Counted from the first letter of the stretch, positions 1 through 9,270 are shown. The stretch is 55,000 bases of DNA from an uncultured Pelagibacteraceae bacterium (GCA_902595465.1 CACJQE010000003.1:1-55000); one strand, 5' to 3'. The notes: generated from the sequence alone by a model not told the origin. Numbers and translations: made by a program.

Positions 1-1018
1 TTGAACCTAAAAATCTGCTGTCACTTGTGCCACCTTTACAATTTAATTTTGCATTTTTACCTGTAATTTTTTTTACAACTTTTTTTACCATATAAATTTC
101 TTTATTTGGCTCTGTGTAAAATGCTTCTCCACTTACTTTATAATCTATTTTAGTTTTGCAATTTTCTTTTTTTGCAACTGCATTAATAATTTTACTAAGT
201 TTTTTTTTCAAAGATGTTGATTTATAAGTTGAATTAAATCTAACATTAAATTTAGCACTTGCAGATTGTGGGACTACATTTTCAGATATATTATCCACAT
301 TCATTTTTGTAAATTCCAAATTTGATGGCGGCATATACTTTGTTCCTCTGTCTAGCTGAACACTTTTCAGTTTAGATATTATTTTAGCGAGAGCAGTACA
401 TGGATTTATATATGTCCCATAAAACGCAGAGTGTCCGCTTTTTCCATATACTGTTACTGTTCCATTCATAGAACCTCTTCTTCCAATCCTGATTTCATCT
501 CCAACTAACTTATTTGACGTCGGTTCGCCTACTACCGAAAAATCAATTTTTTCTTTTTTTTTCTTTAAATATTTCATAACTGCTGGACAACCATGACCTG
601 TAGTTTCTTCATCAGCCGTAATTATTATTGATATAGAACCTTTAAATTTTTTATTTTTAATAAAATTACTTACAGCACTTATCCAACATGCCACACTACC
701 TTTCATGTCCTGGGATCCTCTTCCATATAAATATCCTTTTTTTACTACTGCTTTAAATGGAGGAAACTCCCAATTATTGAGGTTAGCAACAACATCTGTA
801 TGACCCAAATAATTAATGTTAGGTTTTGATTTACCAAATTTTGCATATAAATTTAATGCAGGTTTAGCACCTGTACCTTTTGATTTTATTATATGACATT
901 TAAAACCTATTGATGAGAGTTTCCTTGAAAGGAAATTCATAATACCTTTATCTTCTGTTTTAATTGTTTGAAATTTTATTAGCTCTTGAGCTAACGTCAG
1001 TTCATTATAAGTTTTCAT
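1..1018 (-). CDS. dapE: Succinyl-diaminopimelate desuccinylase (3' end outside window)
   Basis: DapE hydrolyses N-succinyl-LL-2,6-diaminopimelate to LL-diaminopimelate and succinate in the lysine/peptidoglycan branch. About 339 codons are present, from the ATG at 1018 to the window edge; the family is usually about 375-385 aa, so only the C-terminal end is missing. Visible M20 metallopeptidase motifs are LGHTDVV (first metal His/Asp), GRGSQDMKG (bridging Asp), ADEETTGHG (catalytic Glu pair), GEPTS, SGHSAFYG in the dimerisation domain and GGTSDSRF near the edge. It lies 4 bp downstream of dapD on the same strand, so the two are probably co-transcribed. Confidence 0.95.
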   Translation of the reverse strand, partial: MKTYNELTLAQELIKFQTIKTEDKGIMNFLSRKLSSIGFKCHIIKSKGTGAKPALNLYAKFGKSKPNINYLGHTDVVANLNNWEFPPFKAVVKKGYLYGRGSQDMKGSVACWISAVSNFIKNKKFKGSISIIITADEETTGHGCPAVMKYLKKKKEKIDFSVVGEPTSNKLVGDEIRIGRRGSMNGTVTVYGKSGHSAFYGTYINPCTALAKIISKLKSVQLDRGTKYMPPSNLEFTKMNVDNISENVVPQSASAKFNVRFNSTYKSTSLKKKLSKIINAVAKKENCKTKIDYKVSGEAFYTEPNKEIYMVKKVVKKITGKNAKLNCKGGTSDSRFLGS

Positions 1019-1022
1019 TAAT

Positions 1023-1850
1023 CTATTCTCTTAAAAGATCATTTATTGAAGTCTTTGATCTTGTTTTTTCGTCTACTTGTTTGATTATTACCGCACAATA
1101 TAATGATGGAGCGCTTGAATTATTTTTATCTGGTAGAGAACCTGGAACAACAACAGAATATGGTGGAATTTTACCGTAACTTATTTCGCCTGTTTTCCTG
1201 TTAACAATTTTTGTTGATTGTCCAATATACATCCCCATACTCAAAACAGAACCTTCGCCAACTATCACTCCCTCTACAACCTCAGACATTGCTCCTAAAA
1301 AAACATTGTCCTCAATGATTGTTGGTAATGCCTGTGCAGGCTCTAAAACTCCTCCAACTCCGCTACCTGCAGAGATATGACAATTTTTTCCGATTTGAGA
1401 ACAGCTACCAGCTCTTGCAAAAGTATCTATCATTGTTCCCTCATCAATGTATGCTCCTATATTCACATAGCATGGCATTAAAACAGCATTTTTGCCTACA
1501 AAAGATCCTTTTCTCACTGGAGAATTAGGAACCATTCTGAAACCAGCTTTTTCATGGTCCTCTTTAGACCAACCTGCCGTTTTACCTTTTAAAAGATGCG
1601 CTTTGTCATACCAACTACTGTAGGGACCATTTAAATTTTCCATTGGATACATTCTAAAACTTAACATAATTGCTTTTTTTATATGTTGATGTGTTACCCA
1701 CTCACCATTAATTTTTTCTGCTACTCTGACTTTGCCACTATCTAAGTCATCGATAATTTGATTAACAGTATTTTTTAAACTCTCATCTGAGTTAGGACTT
1801 ACTTGGTCTCTATTTTCCCAGGCATCATTGATTATATTTTCTATGCTCAT
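1023..1850 (-). CDS. dapD: 2,3,4,5-tetrahydropyridine-2,6-dicarboxylate N-succinyltransferase
   Basis: DapD transfers succinyl from succinyl-CoA to tetrahydrodipicolinate, the step before DapC/DapE in the succinylase route to diaminopimelate. The 275-aa length is normal. An N-terminal helical domain (roughly residues 1-105, with FRMYPMENL and [16 protein letters not shown]) is followed by a left-handed beta-helix of hexapeptide repeats (roughly 110-230, including [20 protein letters not shown] and [18 protein letters not shown]). It sits between a HAD nucleotidase and dapE, the usual alphaproteobacterial order. Confidence 0.97.
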   Translation of the reverse strand: MSIENIINDAWENRDQVSPNSDESLKNTVNQIIDDLDSGKVRVAEKINGEWVTHQHIKKAIMLSFRMYPMENLNGPYSSWYDKAHLLKGKTAGWSKEDHEKAGFRMVPNSPVRKGSFVGKNAVLMPCYVNIGAYIDEGTMIDTFARAGSCSQIGKNCHISAGSGVGGVLEPAQALPTIIEDNVFLGAMSEVVEGVIVGEGSVLSMGMYIGQSTKIVNRKTGEISYGKIPPYSVVVPGSLPDKNNSSAPSLYCAVIIKQVDEKTRSKTSINDLLRE

Positions 1851-1854
1851 AAAT

Positions 1855-2526
1855 TTAAGAACTTTTTAATAACCTTATTTCTTTTAAAAATAAAGAGAGA
1901 TTTTCGATTTTATAGTCGATGTAATCTTTATCAGACTCTTTTTTACCCCAGTATTCATTATTGATAAGCCAAGCTGTTATTGTTCCCCGCTCTTTACCTA
2001 TTGATAAATTTTTAGCTATATCCTCGATATAAAGAGTTTCTTTTGGATCAATCTTAAATTTATCAACCATAAGATCAAAAGCTTTAGCTTCAGGCTTAGG
2101 GTGATATTTTGCGTCTACGATATCAAATATATCTTTAAATTGGTCTTCAATGCCAAGAGTTTTCACTATATTTTTTACATGAGCTCTACTTCCGTTTGTG
2201 AATACAAATTTATTTAAATCAATGTTTTCTAGCTCATTTCTTAAGATAAGATCTTTTTCCATAAATGAAAGATCAATATCATGAACATACTCTAAGAATT
2301 CTTCTGGTGGTATATCATGATGTATCATCAATCCATTTAAGCTTGTGTTGTATTTGTGAAAATAATCTCTTTGTAATTCTTTAGCTTTTATAAGATCTAA
2401 GTTGAGCTTATTTGAGATATATTTTGTCATCCTCTTACTAACTTGGCCAAAAACTGCCTCTAAATCATTATATAAAACGCCATCACAGTCGAATAAGATA
2501 TTTTTTATATTTTTTAAATTATTCAT
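1855..2526 (-). CDS. HAD-family hydrolase, pyrimidine 5'-nucleotidase type
   Basis: This is a 223-aa HAD-superfamily phosphatase. Motif I is [10 protein letters not shown] (nucleophile and acid/base Asp), motif II is FVFTNGSR (Thr), motif III includes the Lys of KPEAKAF, and motif IV is [10 protein letters not shown] helical cap lies at roughly residues 20-95. The family is annotated as pyrimidine 5'-nucleotidase and is recurrently placed between argB and dapD in Alphaproteobacteria. Its start overlaps the argB stop by 4 bp, implying translational coupling. The true substrate cannot be read from sequence. Confidence 0.88.
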   Translation of the reverse strand: MNNLKNIKNILFDCDGVLYNDLEAVFGQVSKRMTKYISNKLNLDLIKAKELQRDYFHKYNTSLNGLMIHHDIPPEEFLEYVHDIDLSFMEKDLILRNELENIDLNKFVFTNGSRAHVKNIVKTLGIEDQFKDIFDIVDAKYHPKPEAKAFDLMVDKFKIDPKETLYIEDIAKNLSIGKERGTITAWLINNEYWGKKESDKDYIDYKIENLSLFLKEIRLLKSS

Positions 2527-3371
2527 TTTCTTATCAATGTTCCTGCACCCTTATCAGAAAATAACTCAAATAGTATTGAATGCGGTTTTCTCCCATCAAC
2601 AATAACTACACCTCTTACACCATTAGATATTGCATCTAGACAAGTGTTTATTTTTGGTATCATGCCTCCAGAAATAATATTGTTTTTTAACATTTCATTG
2701 GCTTTATTTAGATTAATTTCAGATATAAGTTTTTGATTTTCATCAAGAACTCCTTCAACATCTGTCATTAAAAGAAGACGTCTGGCATTGATCTCTTTTG
2801 CAATTGAACCTGCAGCAACATCTGCATTAATATTATAAATTCTGCCGTCATCACCCAATCCTAAAGGGACAACAATTGGAATTTGTTTATTTTTAATAAA
2901 ATTTAATATTTTCTCTTTGTTGATTTTTTTTGGTTTCCCGACATATCCCAACTCTTTACTTTCAGGAATAATATTAATTACATTATTTTCTTTAGGTGAT
3001 ATTGAGTAAGCATTAGTGTTTTTAGATTTTAATTTATGTAAAATCTCTAAATTAAGCTCTAATAAAGCTTCTTCTATATATCTTATTGTTTTTTCGTCTG
3101 AAACCCTAAGTCCTTTGATAAATCTCGTTTCAATATTATTTTTATCTAATTTTTTTTTAATATTTTTACCTCCACCATGAACGACTATTGCTGATAAACC
3201 GATTTTGTTTATCACTGAAATATCTTCTATGAACTGATTAAATAGTTTTTTATCTAATAAAACAGATCCGCCACATTTAATTACTATTACCTCAGACTGA
3301 TATTTGTTTATATATTTTTCAACCTCATTAATATTGGGCCCATCTGTTGGAATAATCTTATCTAATTCCAT
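2523..3371 (-). CDS. argB: Acetylglutamate kinase
   Basis: ArgB phosphorylates N-acetyl-L-glutamate in arginine biosynthesis. The 282-aa amino-acid-kinase fold shows IVIKCGGS (phosphate-binding Lys/Gly loop), VVHGGGKNI (substrate Gly loop), NINADVAAG, LLLMTDVEGVLDE and SGGMIPKI (C-terminal catalytic Lys). The ATG at 3371 is preferred to the TTG codon just before it. The usual YGG after the first Lys is CGG here. The yidC stop is only 3 bp upstream; in many alphaproteobacteria engB/ysxC lies between the two genes and it is absent here. argD, argF and argJ are elsewhere in the window. Confidence 0.95.
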   Translation of the reverse strand: MELDKIIPTDGPNINEVEKYINKYQSEVIVIKCGGSVLLDKKLFNQFIEDISVINKIGLSAIVVHGGGKNIKKKLDKNNIETRFIKGLRVSDEKTIRYIEEALLELNLEILHKLKSKNTNAYSISPKENNVINIIPESKELGYVGKPKKINKEKILNFIKNKQIPIVVPLGLGDDGRIYNINADVAAGSIAKEINARRLLLMTDVEGVLDENQKLISEINLNKANEMLKNNIISGGMIPKINTCLDAISNGVRGVVIVDGRKPHSILFELFSDKGAGTLIRK

Positions 3372-3374
3372 CAA

Positions 3375-5057
3375 TTAAACTGTTTTAACTGAAGTTCTCT
3401 TCATAATTACATATTGTTGTGCCATTGTAAGCACGTTATTAATTGTCCAATATATAACTAGTCCTGATGGAAAAGGTGCCAGTATCACTGTTAAGAATAC
3501 AGGAAAAAACATAAATATTTTTTGCTGAATTGGATCTGGTGGTGTTGGATTAAGTTTTTGTTGCATCCACATTGTTACACCCATTGCTACAGGCCAAGCG
3601 CCAATAATTAAAAATGACGGAACATCATATGGTAATAAACCAAATAAATTAAATAAACTTGTTGGATCTCTTTCACTTAGATCGTGTATCCAACCAAAAA
3701 AAGGCTGATGTCTCATTTCAATTGTAACAAATAACATTTTATAAATTGCAAAAAAGAATGGTATTTGAATTAAAATAGGTAAACACCCACTCACCGGATT
3801 CACTTTCTCTCTTTTGTAAAGAGCCATCATTTCTTGCTGTAACTTCATTTTATCTTCCTTATGAAGTTCTTTAAGCCTCACCATTTCTGGTTGAAGAACT
3901 TTCATTTTTGCCATTGACCTAAATGAGTAGTTAGCGAGAGGAAAAAACAATATTCTTATACAAGCGGTAATTAGTATAATTGCAATCCCATAGTTGCCAG
4001 TTAATTTAAAGAAATAATCCGATATCAAAAATATTGGTTTTGTTAAAAAATATAGAAAACCCCAATCAATTGCTAAATCAAATTTATTAATATTTAGTTT
4101 TTCCGCATAACCATCAACAACATCCACTTCTTTAGCCGCAATAATCACTTTTACTTGATTAGTTTTGCTTTCACTGGCTCTGACTTCTGTTGCAGCAGTC
4201 TCAATGAAGTTAGCTTTAAATTTATTTTTATAATCGAAATCTGATCTGAAACTTTTATTACTTTCTGGGATTAAACTCGTTATCCAATATTTATCTGTAA
4301 TACCCATCCATCCTTTGTTAGCATTTACAGAATACTTTTTGTCTTTAATGTCATCGTAATCTTCTTCAACAAGATTATCATCAAAAACACCTAGTAAACC
4401 TTCATGTAATATATAAAAATCAGTTACATCAGGAGCTAAGTTTCTTATAATTTGTCCGTAGGGATAAAAGTTATAGGTATTTTGAGTATTATTCGTAATT
4501 TTTTGGTTAACAGTAAATAAAAATTTGTCATCTATACTTATTTCTTTCTCAAAAGTTATATTCTGCACATTATTCCATACTAATCTAATTGGATTATCCG
4601 GTGTTAGTAATTTATTGCCGACAACTTCCCATTTTGTATTTGAATTAGGAACCTCAATATCTTTATTATTTATAGCCCAACCTGTTTCTATATAATAACC
4701 ATTTTCAGACTCTTTAGGATTGAGCAAAACTACATTTTCATCAGAGTCTAGAGTTTCAGTGTATTTCTTAAAAATCAGGTCATCGATTAATGATCCCTCT
4801 AGAGAAATAGAACCTTTAATATTTTCATTTTCAAAAAATATCCTTTCAACTTTGTTAATTGCCTCTGATCTAGAAATTTTACTATTCTCAATATTTTGCT
4901 CTATTTTTGGTGCTTCGTTTAGTTGAAGATTGTTCTTATTTTGATCATTATTATTTACCTGCTTTGGATCAGGACTTGGTGGAGCAAAAAATAATCCATA
5001 AAGAATTATTACTGCTGCACTTAATGAAATTGCTGCTATTACGTTTCTTGTGTCCAT
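3375..5057 (-). CDS. yidC: Membrane protein insertase YidC
   Basis: YidC inserts inner-membrane proteins, alone or with SecYEG. The 560-aa Gram-negative form has an N-terminal TM (residues about 5-27), an acidic linker rich in Asn and Gln, the large periplasmic beta domain (about 60-330) and the conserved five-TM insertase core (about 335-550). The core contains the cytoplasmic helical hairpin KMKVLQPEMVRLKELHKEDK and the segment VNPVSGCLPILIQIPFFFAIYKML. The order rpmH-rnpA-yidD-yidC is the classic cluster, and the start overlaps the yidD stop by one base. Confidence 0.97.
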   Translation of the reverse strand: MDTRNVIAAISLSAAVIILYGLFFAPPSPDPKQVNNNDQNKNNLQLNEAPKIEQNIENSKISRSEAINKVERIFFENENIKGSISLEGSLIDDLIFKKYTETLDSDENVVLLNPKESENGYYIETGWAINNKDIEVPNSNTKWEVVGNKLLTPDNPIRLVWNNVQNITFEKEISIDDKFLFTVNQKITNNTQNTYNFYPYGQIIRNLAPDVTDFYILHEGLLGVFDDNLVEEDYDDIKDKKYSVNANKGWMGITDKYWITSLIPESNKSFRSDFDYKNKFKANFIETAATEVRASESKTNQVKVIIAAKEVDVVDGYAEKLNINKFDLAIDWGFLYFLTKPIFLISDYFFKLTGNYGIAIILITACIRILFFPLANYSFRSMAKMKVLQPEMVRLKELHKEDKMKLQQEMMALYKREKVNPVSGCLPILIQIPFFFAIYKMLFVTIEMRHQPFFGWIHDLSERDPTSLFNLFGLLPYDVPSFLIIGAWPVAMGVTMWMQQKLNPTPPDPIQQKIFMFFPVFLTVILAPFPSGLVIYWTINNVLTMAQQYVIMKRTSVKTV

Positions 5058-5296
5058 TATTTAATATTCCTTTTCTTTACCGGATCATACCCATGTCCTC
5101 CGCCCAAAATTTTTATAGGATGACAAGTTAAAATTCTTTTAATGCCTTTATAACAACCTTTCAAAACACCATATTCATTTAAACTATCAATAAAATATTC
5201 TGAACAGGTTGGAAGATACCTACAATTATTACCAAGAACAGGTGAAATAAAATATTTATAAAATTTTATTAAGTATATAAATCCTTTTTTAATCAT
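5057..5296 (-). CDS. yidD: Membrane protein insertion efficiency factor YidD
   Basis: This small 79-aa protein belongs to the YidD/DUF37 family, a membrane-associated factor that aids YidC-dependent insertion. The family signature is clear: LIKFYKYFISPVLGNNCRY, then PTCSEYFIDSLNEYGVLKG with the conserved cysteines, then the RILTCHPIKILGGGHGYDPV tail. It sits between rnpA and yidC as in most bacteria. The termination codon overlaps the yidC start, which suggests coupled translation. Confidence 0.95.
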   Translation of the reverse strand: MIKKGFIYLIKFYKYFISPVLGNNCRYLPTCSEYFIDSLNEYGVLKGCYKGIKRILTCHPIKILGGGHGYDPVKKRNIK

Positions 5297-5298
5297 AA

Positions 5299-5640
5299 CT
5301 ATCTAATTTTTTTTAACTCACTAAAAAGTTTTATTTTAATAAAATTGTACTCATCTTCTAAAACAGATTTTCTAGCAATTAATAAGTAACTATAGTTAAG
5401 ATTAATTTTAATTTTTTTTAAAGCCTCATTCATCATATTTCTTAGTCTTCTTTTAATTTTATTTCTTATAACAGCTGTACCAATCTTTTTTTTTGTAATA
5501 AAACTTATATTAAAATATCTATTACTTTTATTTTCTAATCTCCTGTAAAAAATTGTTGAGTATCTATTTGAAATTTTTTTACCATTTAAAATAAATTTAA
5601 TATCTTCATTTTTGGATAAACTTTTTAATTTAACCTGCAT
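5299..5640 (-). CDS. rnpA: Ribonuclease P protein component
   Basis: RnpA is the protein cofactor of RNase P, which matures tRNA 5' ends. The 113-aa product is strongly basic and carries the family signature around RNKIKRRLRNMMNEAL, with upstream KIGTAVIRN and the hydrophobic strand YSYLLIARK. The ATG overlaps the rpmH stop (TAATG), so the two are probably translationally coupled. The N-terminal region is divergent, as is usual for this family. Confidence 0.93.
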   Translation of the reverse strand: MQVKLKSLSKNEDIKFILNGKKISNRYSTIFYRRLENKSNRYFNISFITKKKIGTAVIRNKIKRRLRNMMNEALKKIKINLNYSYLLIARKSVLEDEYNFIKIKLFSELKKIR

Positions 5641-5774
5641 TAAACAGTGAGTTTTTTTCTACCCTTGCTTCTTCTTCGTCTAATTAATTTTCTTCCACCT
5701 TTAGTCTTCATTTTAGACCTAAAACCATGCCTTCTTTTTCTCACTTTTTTACTAGGTTGATATGTACGTTTCAT
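5640..5774 (-). CDS. rpmH: 50S ribosomal protein L34
   Basis: The 44-aa protein starts [18 protein letters not shown] and ends GRKKLTV, matching the universal L34 pattern (K-R-T-[YF]-Q-P-S, R-K-R-R-x-H-G-F-R). It is the first gene of the rpmH-rnpA-yidD-yidC transcription unit, and its stop overlaps the rnpA start. A plausible promoter lies about 30 bp upstream. Confidence 0.97.
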   Translation of the reverse strand: MKRTYQPSKKVRKRRHGFRSKMKTKGGRKLIRRRRSKGRKKLTV

Positions 5775-5805
5775 ATTAAGGCTTTTTTTTTGTTAAATTT
5801 CGGTA

Positions 5806-5834
5806 GTTATACAATTTAATGTATATAAGTACAG
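5806..5834 (-). promoter_or_regulatory. Candidate promoter for rpmH operon
   Basis: Read on the minus strand there is CTGTAC (5834-5829), a 17-bp spacer and TATAAC (5811-5806), about 31 bp upstream of the rpmH ATG. Spacing and direction fit a sigma-70-type promoter for the ribosomal-protein operon. In DNA this AT-rich, -10-like hexamers are common, so confidence is moderate. Confidence 0.45.
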
Positions 5835-5858
5835 CGATTTTTAATAAATTAAATCAAA

Positions 5859-6575
5859 ATGGAAAATGAAAATAAATTAAAAATTATTCTCGGTATTATA
5901 TATCTTTCCATAGTTACTGGCTTTTTGTTGCTTTTTTTTAGCTATTTTTCATTTGACGATTTTTCAAGTTTTGAACTTATAAAAAATAATAGAGATAAAC
6001 TAAATGATATTAAAAACTCCAATCTTTTAATTGCTAGCATATTATTTTTTATTGGAGTGATTATTTGGGTTATGCTTTTAGGATTTGGTTCGCCAGTTTT
6101 TTTAGTTGGAGGATTTGTATTTGGAAAATGGATAGGGACAATCCTTATTGTATTTGGTTTATCTATTGGTGCAACGTTTTTATATATTTGTGCAAATTAT
6201 TTTTTTAAAGATTTAATTAAAAAAAAATTTTCATCAAAGTTTTCTAACCTTACTGAAAAATTTAAAAAAAATGAATTTACTTTTTTTCTTATATATAGAT
6301 TTGTTGGTGGTATACCTTTTTTTATATCAAACATTTTGCCAACACTATTTAATGTTAAGATTAAAAATTTCTTTTTCGGATCTGTTATTGGAATGACACC
6401 TCAGTTATTCGTTGGAGCCTCACTTGGCGCAGGGCTAAATAAAGTAATTGAATATAATCAAGAACTTCCTAGTATGTTTGATATAATTTTAACTCCAGAT
6501 ATTTATGTGCCAGTAATTGGTATGATAATTCTGGTTTTAATTGGATTTATAATCAGAAAAAAATTCTACAAATAG
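5859..6575 (+). CDS. TVP38/TMEM64 (DedA-like) membrane protein
   Basis: This 238-aa integral membrane protein has about five hydrophobic segments: residues about 8-30, 55-75, 78-115, 150-185 and 208-232. The SNARE-associated/VTT domain is recognisable by GFGSPVFLVGGFVFGKWIGT, the glycine-rich GLSIGATFLY and the later YRFVGGIPFFISNILPTLF with FFFGSVIGMTPQLFVGASLG. Family members are implicated in lipid or proton-coupled transport, but the substrate here is unknown. It is transcribed divergently from rpmH. Confidence 0.85.
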   Translation: MENENKLKIILGIIYLSIVTGFLLLFFSYFSFDDFSSFELIKNNRDKLNDIKNSNLLIASILFFIGVIIWVMLLGFGSPVFLVGGFVFGKWIGTILIVFGLSIGATFLYICANYFFKDLIKKKFSSKFSNLTEKFKKNEFTFFLIYRFVGGIPFFISNILPTLFNVKIKNFFFGSVIGMTPQLFVGASLGAGLNKVIEYNQELPSMFDIILTPDIYVPVIGMIILVLIGFIIRKKFYK

Positions 6576-6576
6576 C

Positions 6577-6650
6577 TGGTGCCCTCACCCAGAATTGAAC
6601 TGGAAACTCATCCTTACCATGGATGTGTTATACCATTTAACTATGAGGGC
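6577..6650 (-). tRNA. tRNA-Thr(GGT)
   Basis: On the minus strand the acceptor stem GCCCTCA pairs with TGAGGGC, followed by discriminator A and an encoded CCA (6577-6579). The anticodon arm CATCC-ATGGTAA-GGATG gives anticodon GGT (Thr). The T arm TCCAG-TTCAATT-CTGGG is intact. G1-C72 and C2-G71 are typical threonine identity pairs. A TATAAT hexamer lies on the same strand at 6664-6659, about 9 bp upstream of the mature 5' end. Confidence 0.95.
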
Positions 6651-6745
6651 ATTTTTTAATTATAATTAGTGTATAAAATTGTTTTTTTCAAATAAATGCC
6701 TTAATTTTTTACGAAAATCGGTTATATCTAAATTAGGTAAATGAT

Positions 6746-6943
6746 ATGGGAATTCACTACGATTATAAATCGACAAGAGGAGCCAAAGCTATGGAGAAGC
6801 AGGCTAAAAGAGAAAAAAAGCTTGCTGAGAAAAGAGCAAAGAAAATAGCTAAACAAGGTGACACCAAAACTCCAGATGATAAAACAATACCAATCGATCA
6901 AATAATAACTTTGGATCACCTTACCAATCCAGACAAAAAGTAA
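6746..6943 (+). CDS. Small lysine-rich protein of unknown function
   Basis: I do not recognise this 65-aa protein. It is highly charged: residues about 12-37 form a continuous Lys/Glu/Ala stretch (GAKAMEKQAKREKKLAEKRA) likely to be a basic helix, followed by a Thr/Asp-rich linker and an IDQIITLDHLTNPDKK tail. It has no signal peptide or membrane segment. It is followed after 5 bp by another tiny basic ORF and then dcd, all in the same direction. An RNA- or nucleic-acid-associated role is conceivable from the charge only. Confidence 0.55.
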   Translation: MGIHYDYKSTRGAKAMEKQAKREKKLAEKRAKKIAKQGDTKTPDDKTIPIDQIITLDHLTNPDKK

Positions 6944-6948
6944 TCAAT

Positions 6949-7050
6949 ATGGACAGGAAGAAGGATAAAAAAGCTAAACTCGAAGAAGCTTTGCGTAAAA
7001 ACTTAAGAAAAAGAAAAATTTTTCAAAGAAAAAACAAAAAAAATAAATAA
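6949..7050 (+). CDS. Tiny basic protein upstream of dcd
   Basis: This 33-codon ORF runs from ATG 6949 to TAA 7050, ending exactly where dcd begins. The product starts MDRKKDKKAKLEEALRKNLR and ends in KRKIFQRKNKKNK. Short proteins with an 'ALRxNLxxRK' pattern occur near murA in other alphaproteobacteria (from memory), which makes this more than a chance ORF. It is almost entirely Lys/Arg after residue 15. Function is unknown. Confidence 0.5.
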   Translation: MDRKKDKKAKLEEALRKNLRKRKIFQRKNKKNK

Positions 7051-7605
7051 ATGTCAGTTCAATCAGATAAGTGGATAATCAAAATGGCAAAAGATCATGC
7101 AATGATTGCTCCATTTGAAGATAAACAAATCAGGGAAGGAAAAATTTCATTTGGTGTTTCTTCATACGGGTACGATGCAAGAGTATCTAATGAGTTTAAA
7201 ATATTTACCAATGTTAACTCCGAAATTGTAGATCCAAAAAATTTTAAACCAACAAATTTTGTAACAAAAGAGTCTGATGAATGTATTATTCCTCCAAATT
7301 CTTTTGTTTTAGCAAGAACAGTCGAATATTTTAAAATTCCTAGTGATGTCTTAGTTATTTGTTTAGGTAAGTCCACTTATGCCAGATGTGGAATAATTGT
7401 TAACGTAACACCTTTGGAACCAGGATGGGAAGGTCATGTGACTCTTGAATTTTCTAACACAACCCCATTACCAGCCAAAATATATGCAAATGAAGGTGTG
7501 GCACAATTTATATTTTTAAAAGGGAATGAGAAACCTGATGTTTCATATGCCGATAGAAATGGAAAATATATGGGCCAAAAAGGGGTAACGCTCCCCAAAA
7601 TTTAA
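7051..7605 (+). CDS. dcd: dCTP deaminase
   Basis: Dcd deaminates dCTP to dUTP, feeding dTMP synthesis. The 184-aa length and family motifs match: [12 protein letters not shown] near the N terminus, the central [20 protein letters not shown], and [20 protein letters not shown] followed by EGVAQFIF (nucleotide-binding). The catalytic Glu and Arg lie within the central blocks. It abuts the preceding micro-ORF and is followed after 1 bp by murA, so these genes form one transcription unit. Confidence 0.96.
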   Translation: MSVQSDKWIIKMAKDHAMIAPFEDKQIREGKISFGVSSYGYDARVSNEFKIFTNVNSEIVDPKNFKPTNFVTKESDECIIPPNSFVLARTVEYFKIPSDVLVICLGKSTYARCGIIVNVTPLEPGWEGHVTLEFSNTTPLPAKIYANEGVAQFIFLKGNEKPDVSYADRNGKYMGQKGVTLPKI

Positions 7606-7606
7606 A

Positions 7607-8869
7607 ATGGATAAATTTAAAATTAATGGTCCCTCTAAGATCAGAGGAGAGGTATCAATTTCTGGAAGTAAAAATGCTGCTCTACCAATACTCGCTGCAA
7701 CTTTACTCTTTGATAAAAATGTAACAATTAAAAATCTGCCAAGAGTTAAAGATATTAATACAATGCTTAATTTGCTAAAATCACTAGGAAGAAAAATTAC
7801 CTTTAAAAATAATAAAAAAATCGCGACAATCTCAAAAGGAAAAAAAAATAATTTTTTTGCACCTTATTCTCTAGTTAAAACAATGAGAGCAGGAATTTTA
7901 GTTCTTGGTCCTTTATTGGCAAAAAATAAAAAAGCAAAAGTAAGTAGCCCGGGTGGTTGCAGTATAGGAGTAAGACCAATAGATATACATTTAAAAGCTA
8001 TATCAAAGTTAGGTGTTAAAATACAAATTGAAAAAGGATATGTTAATGCAAAAGCTCAAAAAGGATTAGTTGGTTCAGAAATAAGATTTTCAAAAATATC
8101 TGTTGGAGCTACCGAAAATTTAATTCTTGCTGCTTGTCTCGCTAATGGGACAACAACAATAAAAAATTGTGCAATAGAGCCTGAGATCAAGGATCTGACA
8201 AATTTTCTTAAAACAGCTGGTGCCAAGATAAAATGGATTGGTAAAAGAACTTTAAAAATAGAAGGTGTTAAAACATTAAAAAGTATAACTTACTCAATTA
8301 TGAATGATAGAATTGAAGCAGGCACTTTTTGTGTTGCCGCATGTTTGAATGGTGGAAACTTAAAAATTAAAAACTTTGAGCCAAAAATTATTAATACAGA
8401 GATGAATTTACTTAAGAAAATTGGTGCAAAGATAAAAACCACAAAAAGTACAATTCAAATTAAGGGACCAAAAAAAATTAAAAGTCTAAATTTTTTAAAA
8501 ACTGGAGAATATCCAAATTTTCCCACTGATTTGCAAGCTCAAATTATGGTATTGTTAACTAGAGCAAATGGGAAAAGCACAATTGAAGAAAATATATTTG
8601 AAAACAGATTTATGCATGTTCCAGAATTAAAAAGGTTAGGTGCAAAAATAAATATTAAAGGTAACAAGGCAATTATTGAGGGAACTAATAATCTAGAGGG
8701 AGCCGAGTTAATGTCTAGTGATTTAAGGGCATCAGTAGCTTTAGTTTTAGCAGCTTTTATTTCAAAAGGAACATCTATTATAAATAGAGTATATCATTTA
8801 GATCGAGGTTATGAAAAAATTGAAAATAAGCTAAAAAAAATTGGAGTAAAAATAAAAAGAATATCTTAG
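7607..8869 (+). CDS. murA: UDP-N-acetylglucosamine 1-carboxyvinyltransferase
   Basis: MurA transfers enolpyruvate from PEP to UDP-GlcNAc, the first committed step of peptidoglycan synthesis and the target of fosfomycin. The 420-aa protein contains SGSKNAALPILAATLL near the N terminus, the active-site loop SPGGCSIGVRPID with the fosfomycin-reactive Cys, MNDRIEAGTF, and EYPNFPTDLQAQ. The murA-DUF2948-hisD order is conserved in Alphaproteobacteria. Its stop overlaps the GTG start of the next gene. Confidence 0.97.
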   Translation: MDKFKINGPSKIRGEVSISGSKNAALPILAATLLFDKNVTIKNLPRVKDINTMLNLLKSLGRKITFKNNKKIATISKGKKNNFFAPYSLVKTMRAGILVLGPLLAKNKKAKVSSPGGCSIGVRPIDIHLKAISKLGVKIQIEKGYVNAKAQKGLVGSEIRFSKISVGATENLILAACLANGTTTIKNCAIEPEIKDLTNFLKTAGAKIKWIGKRTLKIEGVKTLKSITYSIMNDRIEAGTFCVAACLNGGNLKIKNFEPKIINTEMNLLKKIGAKIKTTKSTIQIKGPKKIKSLNFLKTGEYPNFPTDLQAQIMVLLTRANGKSTIEENIFENRFMHVPELKRLGAKINIKGNKAIIEGTNNLEGAELMSSDLRASVALVLAAFISKGTSIINRVYHLDRGYEKIENKLKKIGVKIKRIS

Positions 8870-9270
8870 TGAATAATTTTTTAAAGAAAGTAATCGCTCA
8901 ATCTCCAGACGACTTACAAATTATATCAGCTATATGTGCAGAGTCTAGAGTCAAAATTTCTGATATAAAATATTTGCCATCTACAAAAATTTTTTTACTT
9001 TCCGTTTTAAGAATAGATAAGGAAACAGATAGTAGCAAACCTATTAATAGTGTTATAAAATTTGAATTTATTGAAAGTTCCAAGTCTAAAAATATTAAAC
9101 AGTCCAATGCAGATTTAACTTTAGAATTATTTGCAATTGATATTTTTAAAAAAAAAGAAAATTTTGAAATAGTTCTGTTATTTTCAAAAAATGGAATTAT
9201 AACACTTTCCACGGAAGTTATTGATGTAACGTTAGAAGACCAAAAAATTGAAAATGATAAAAGTAATTAA
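8869..9270 (+). CDS. DUF2948 family protein
   Basis: This 133-aa protein begins with GTG overlapping the murA TAG. Its position between murA and hisD, its length and the opening pattern (QSPDDLQIISAICAESRVKISDIKYLP) match DUF2948, a family largely confined to Alphaproteobacteria with no assigned function. It has no transmembrane segment, and the C terminus is acidic ([13 protein letters not shown]). Its last codons overlap the start of hisD. Confidence 0.75.
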   Translation: MNNFLKKVIAQSPDDLQIISAICAESRVKISDIKYLPSTKIFLLSVLRIDKETDSSKPINSVIKFEFIESSKSKNIKQSNADLTLELFAIDIFKKKENFEIVLLFSKNGIITLSTEVIDVTLEDQKIENDKSN

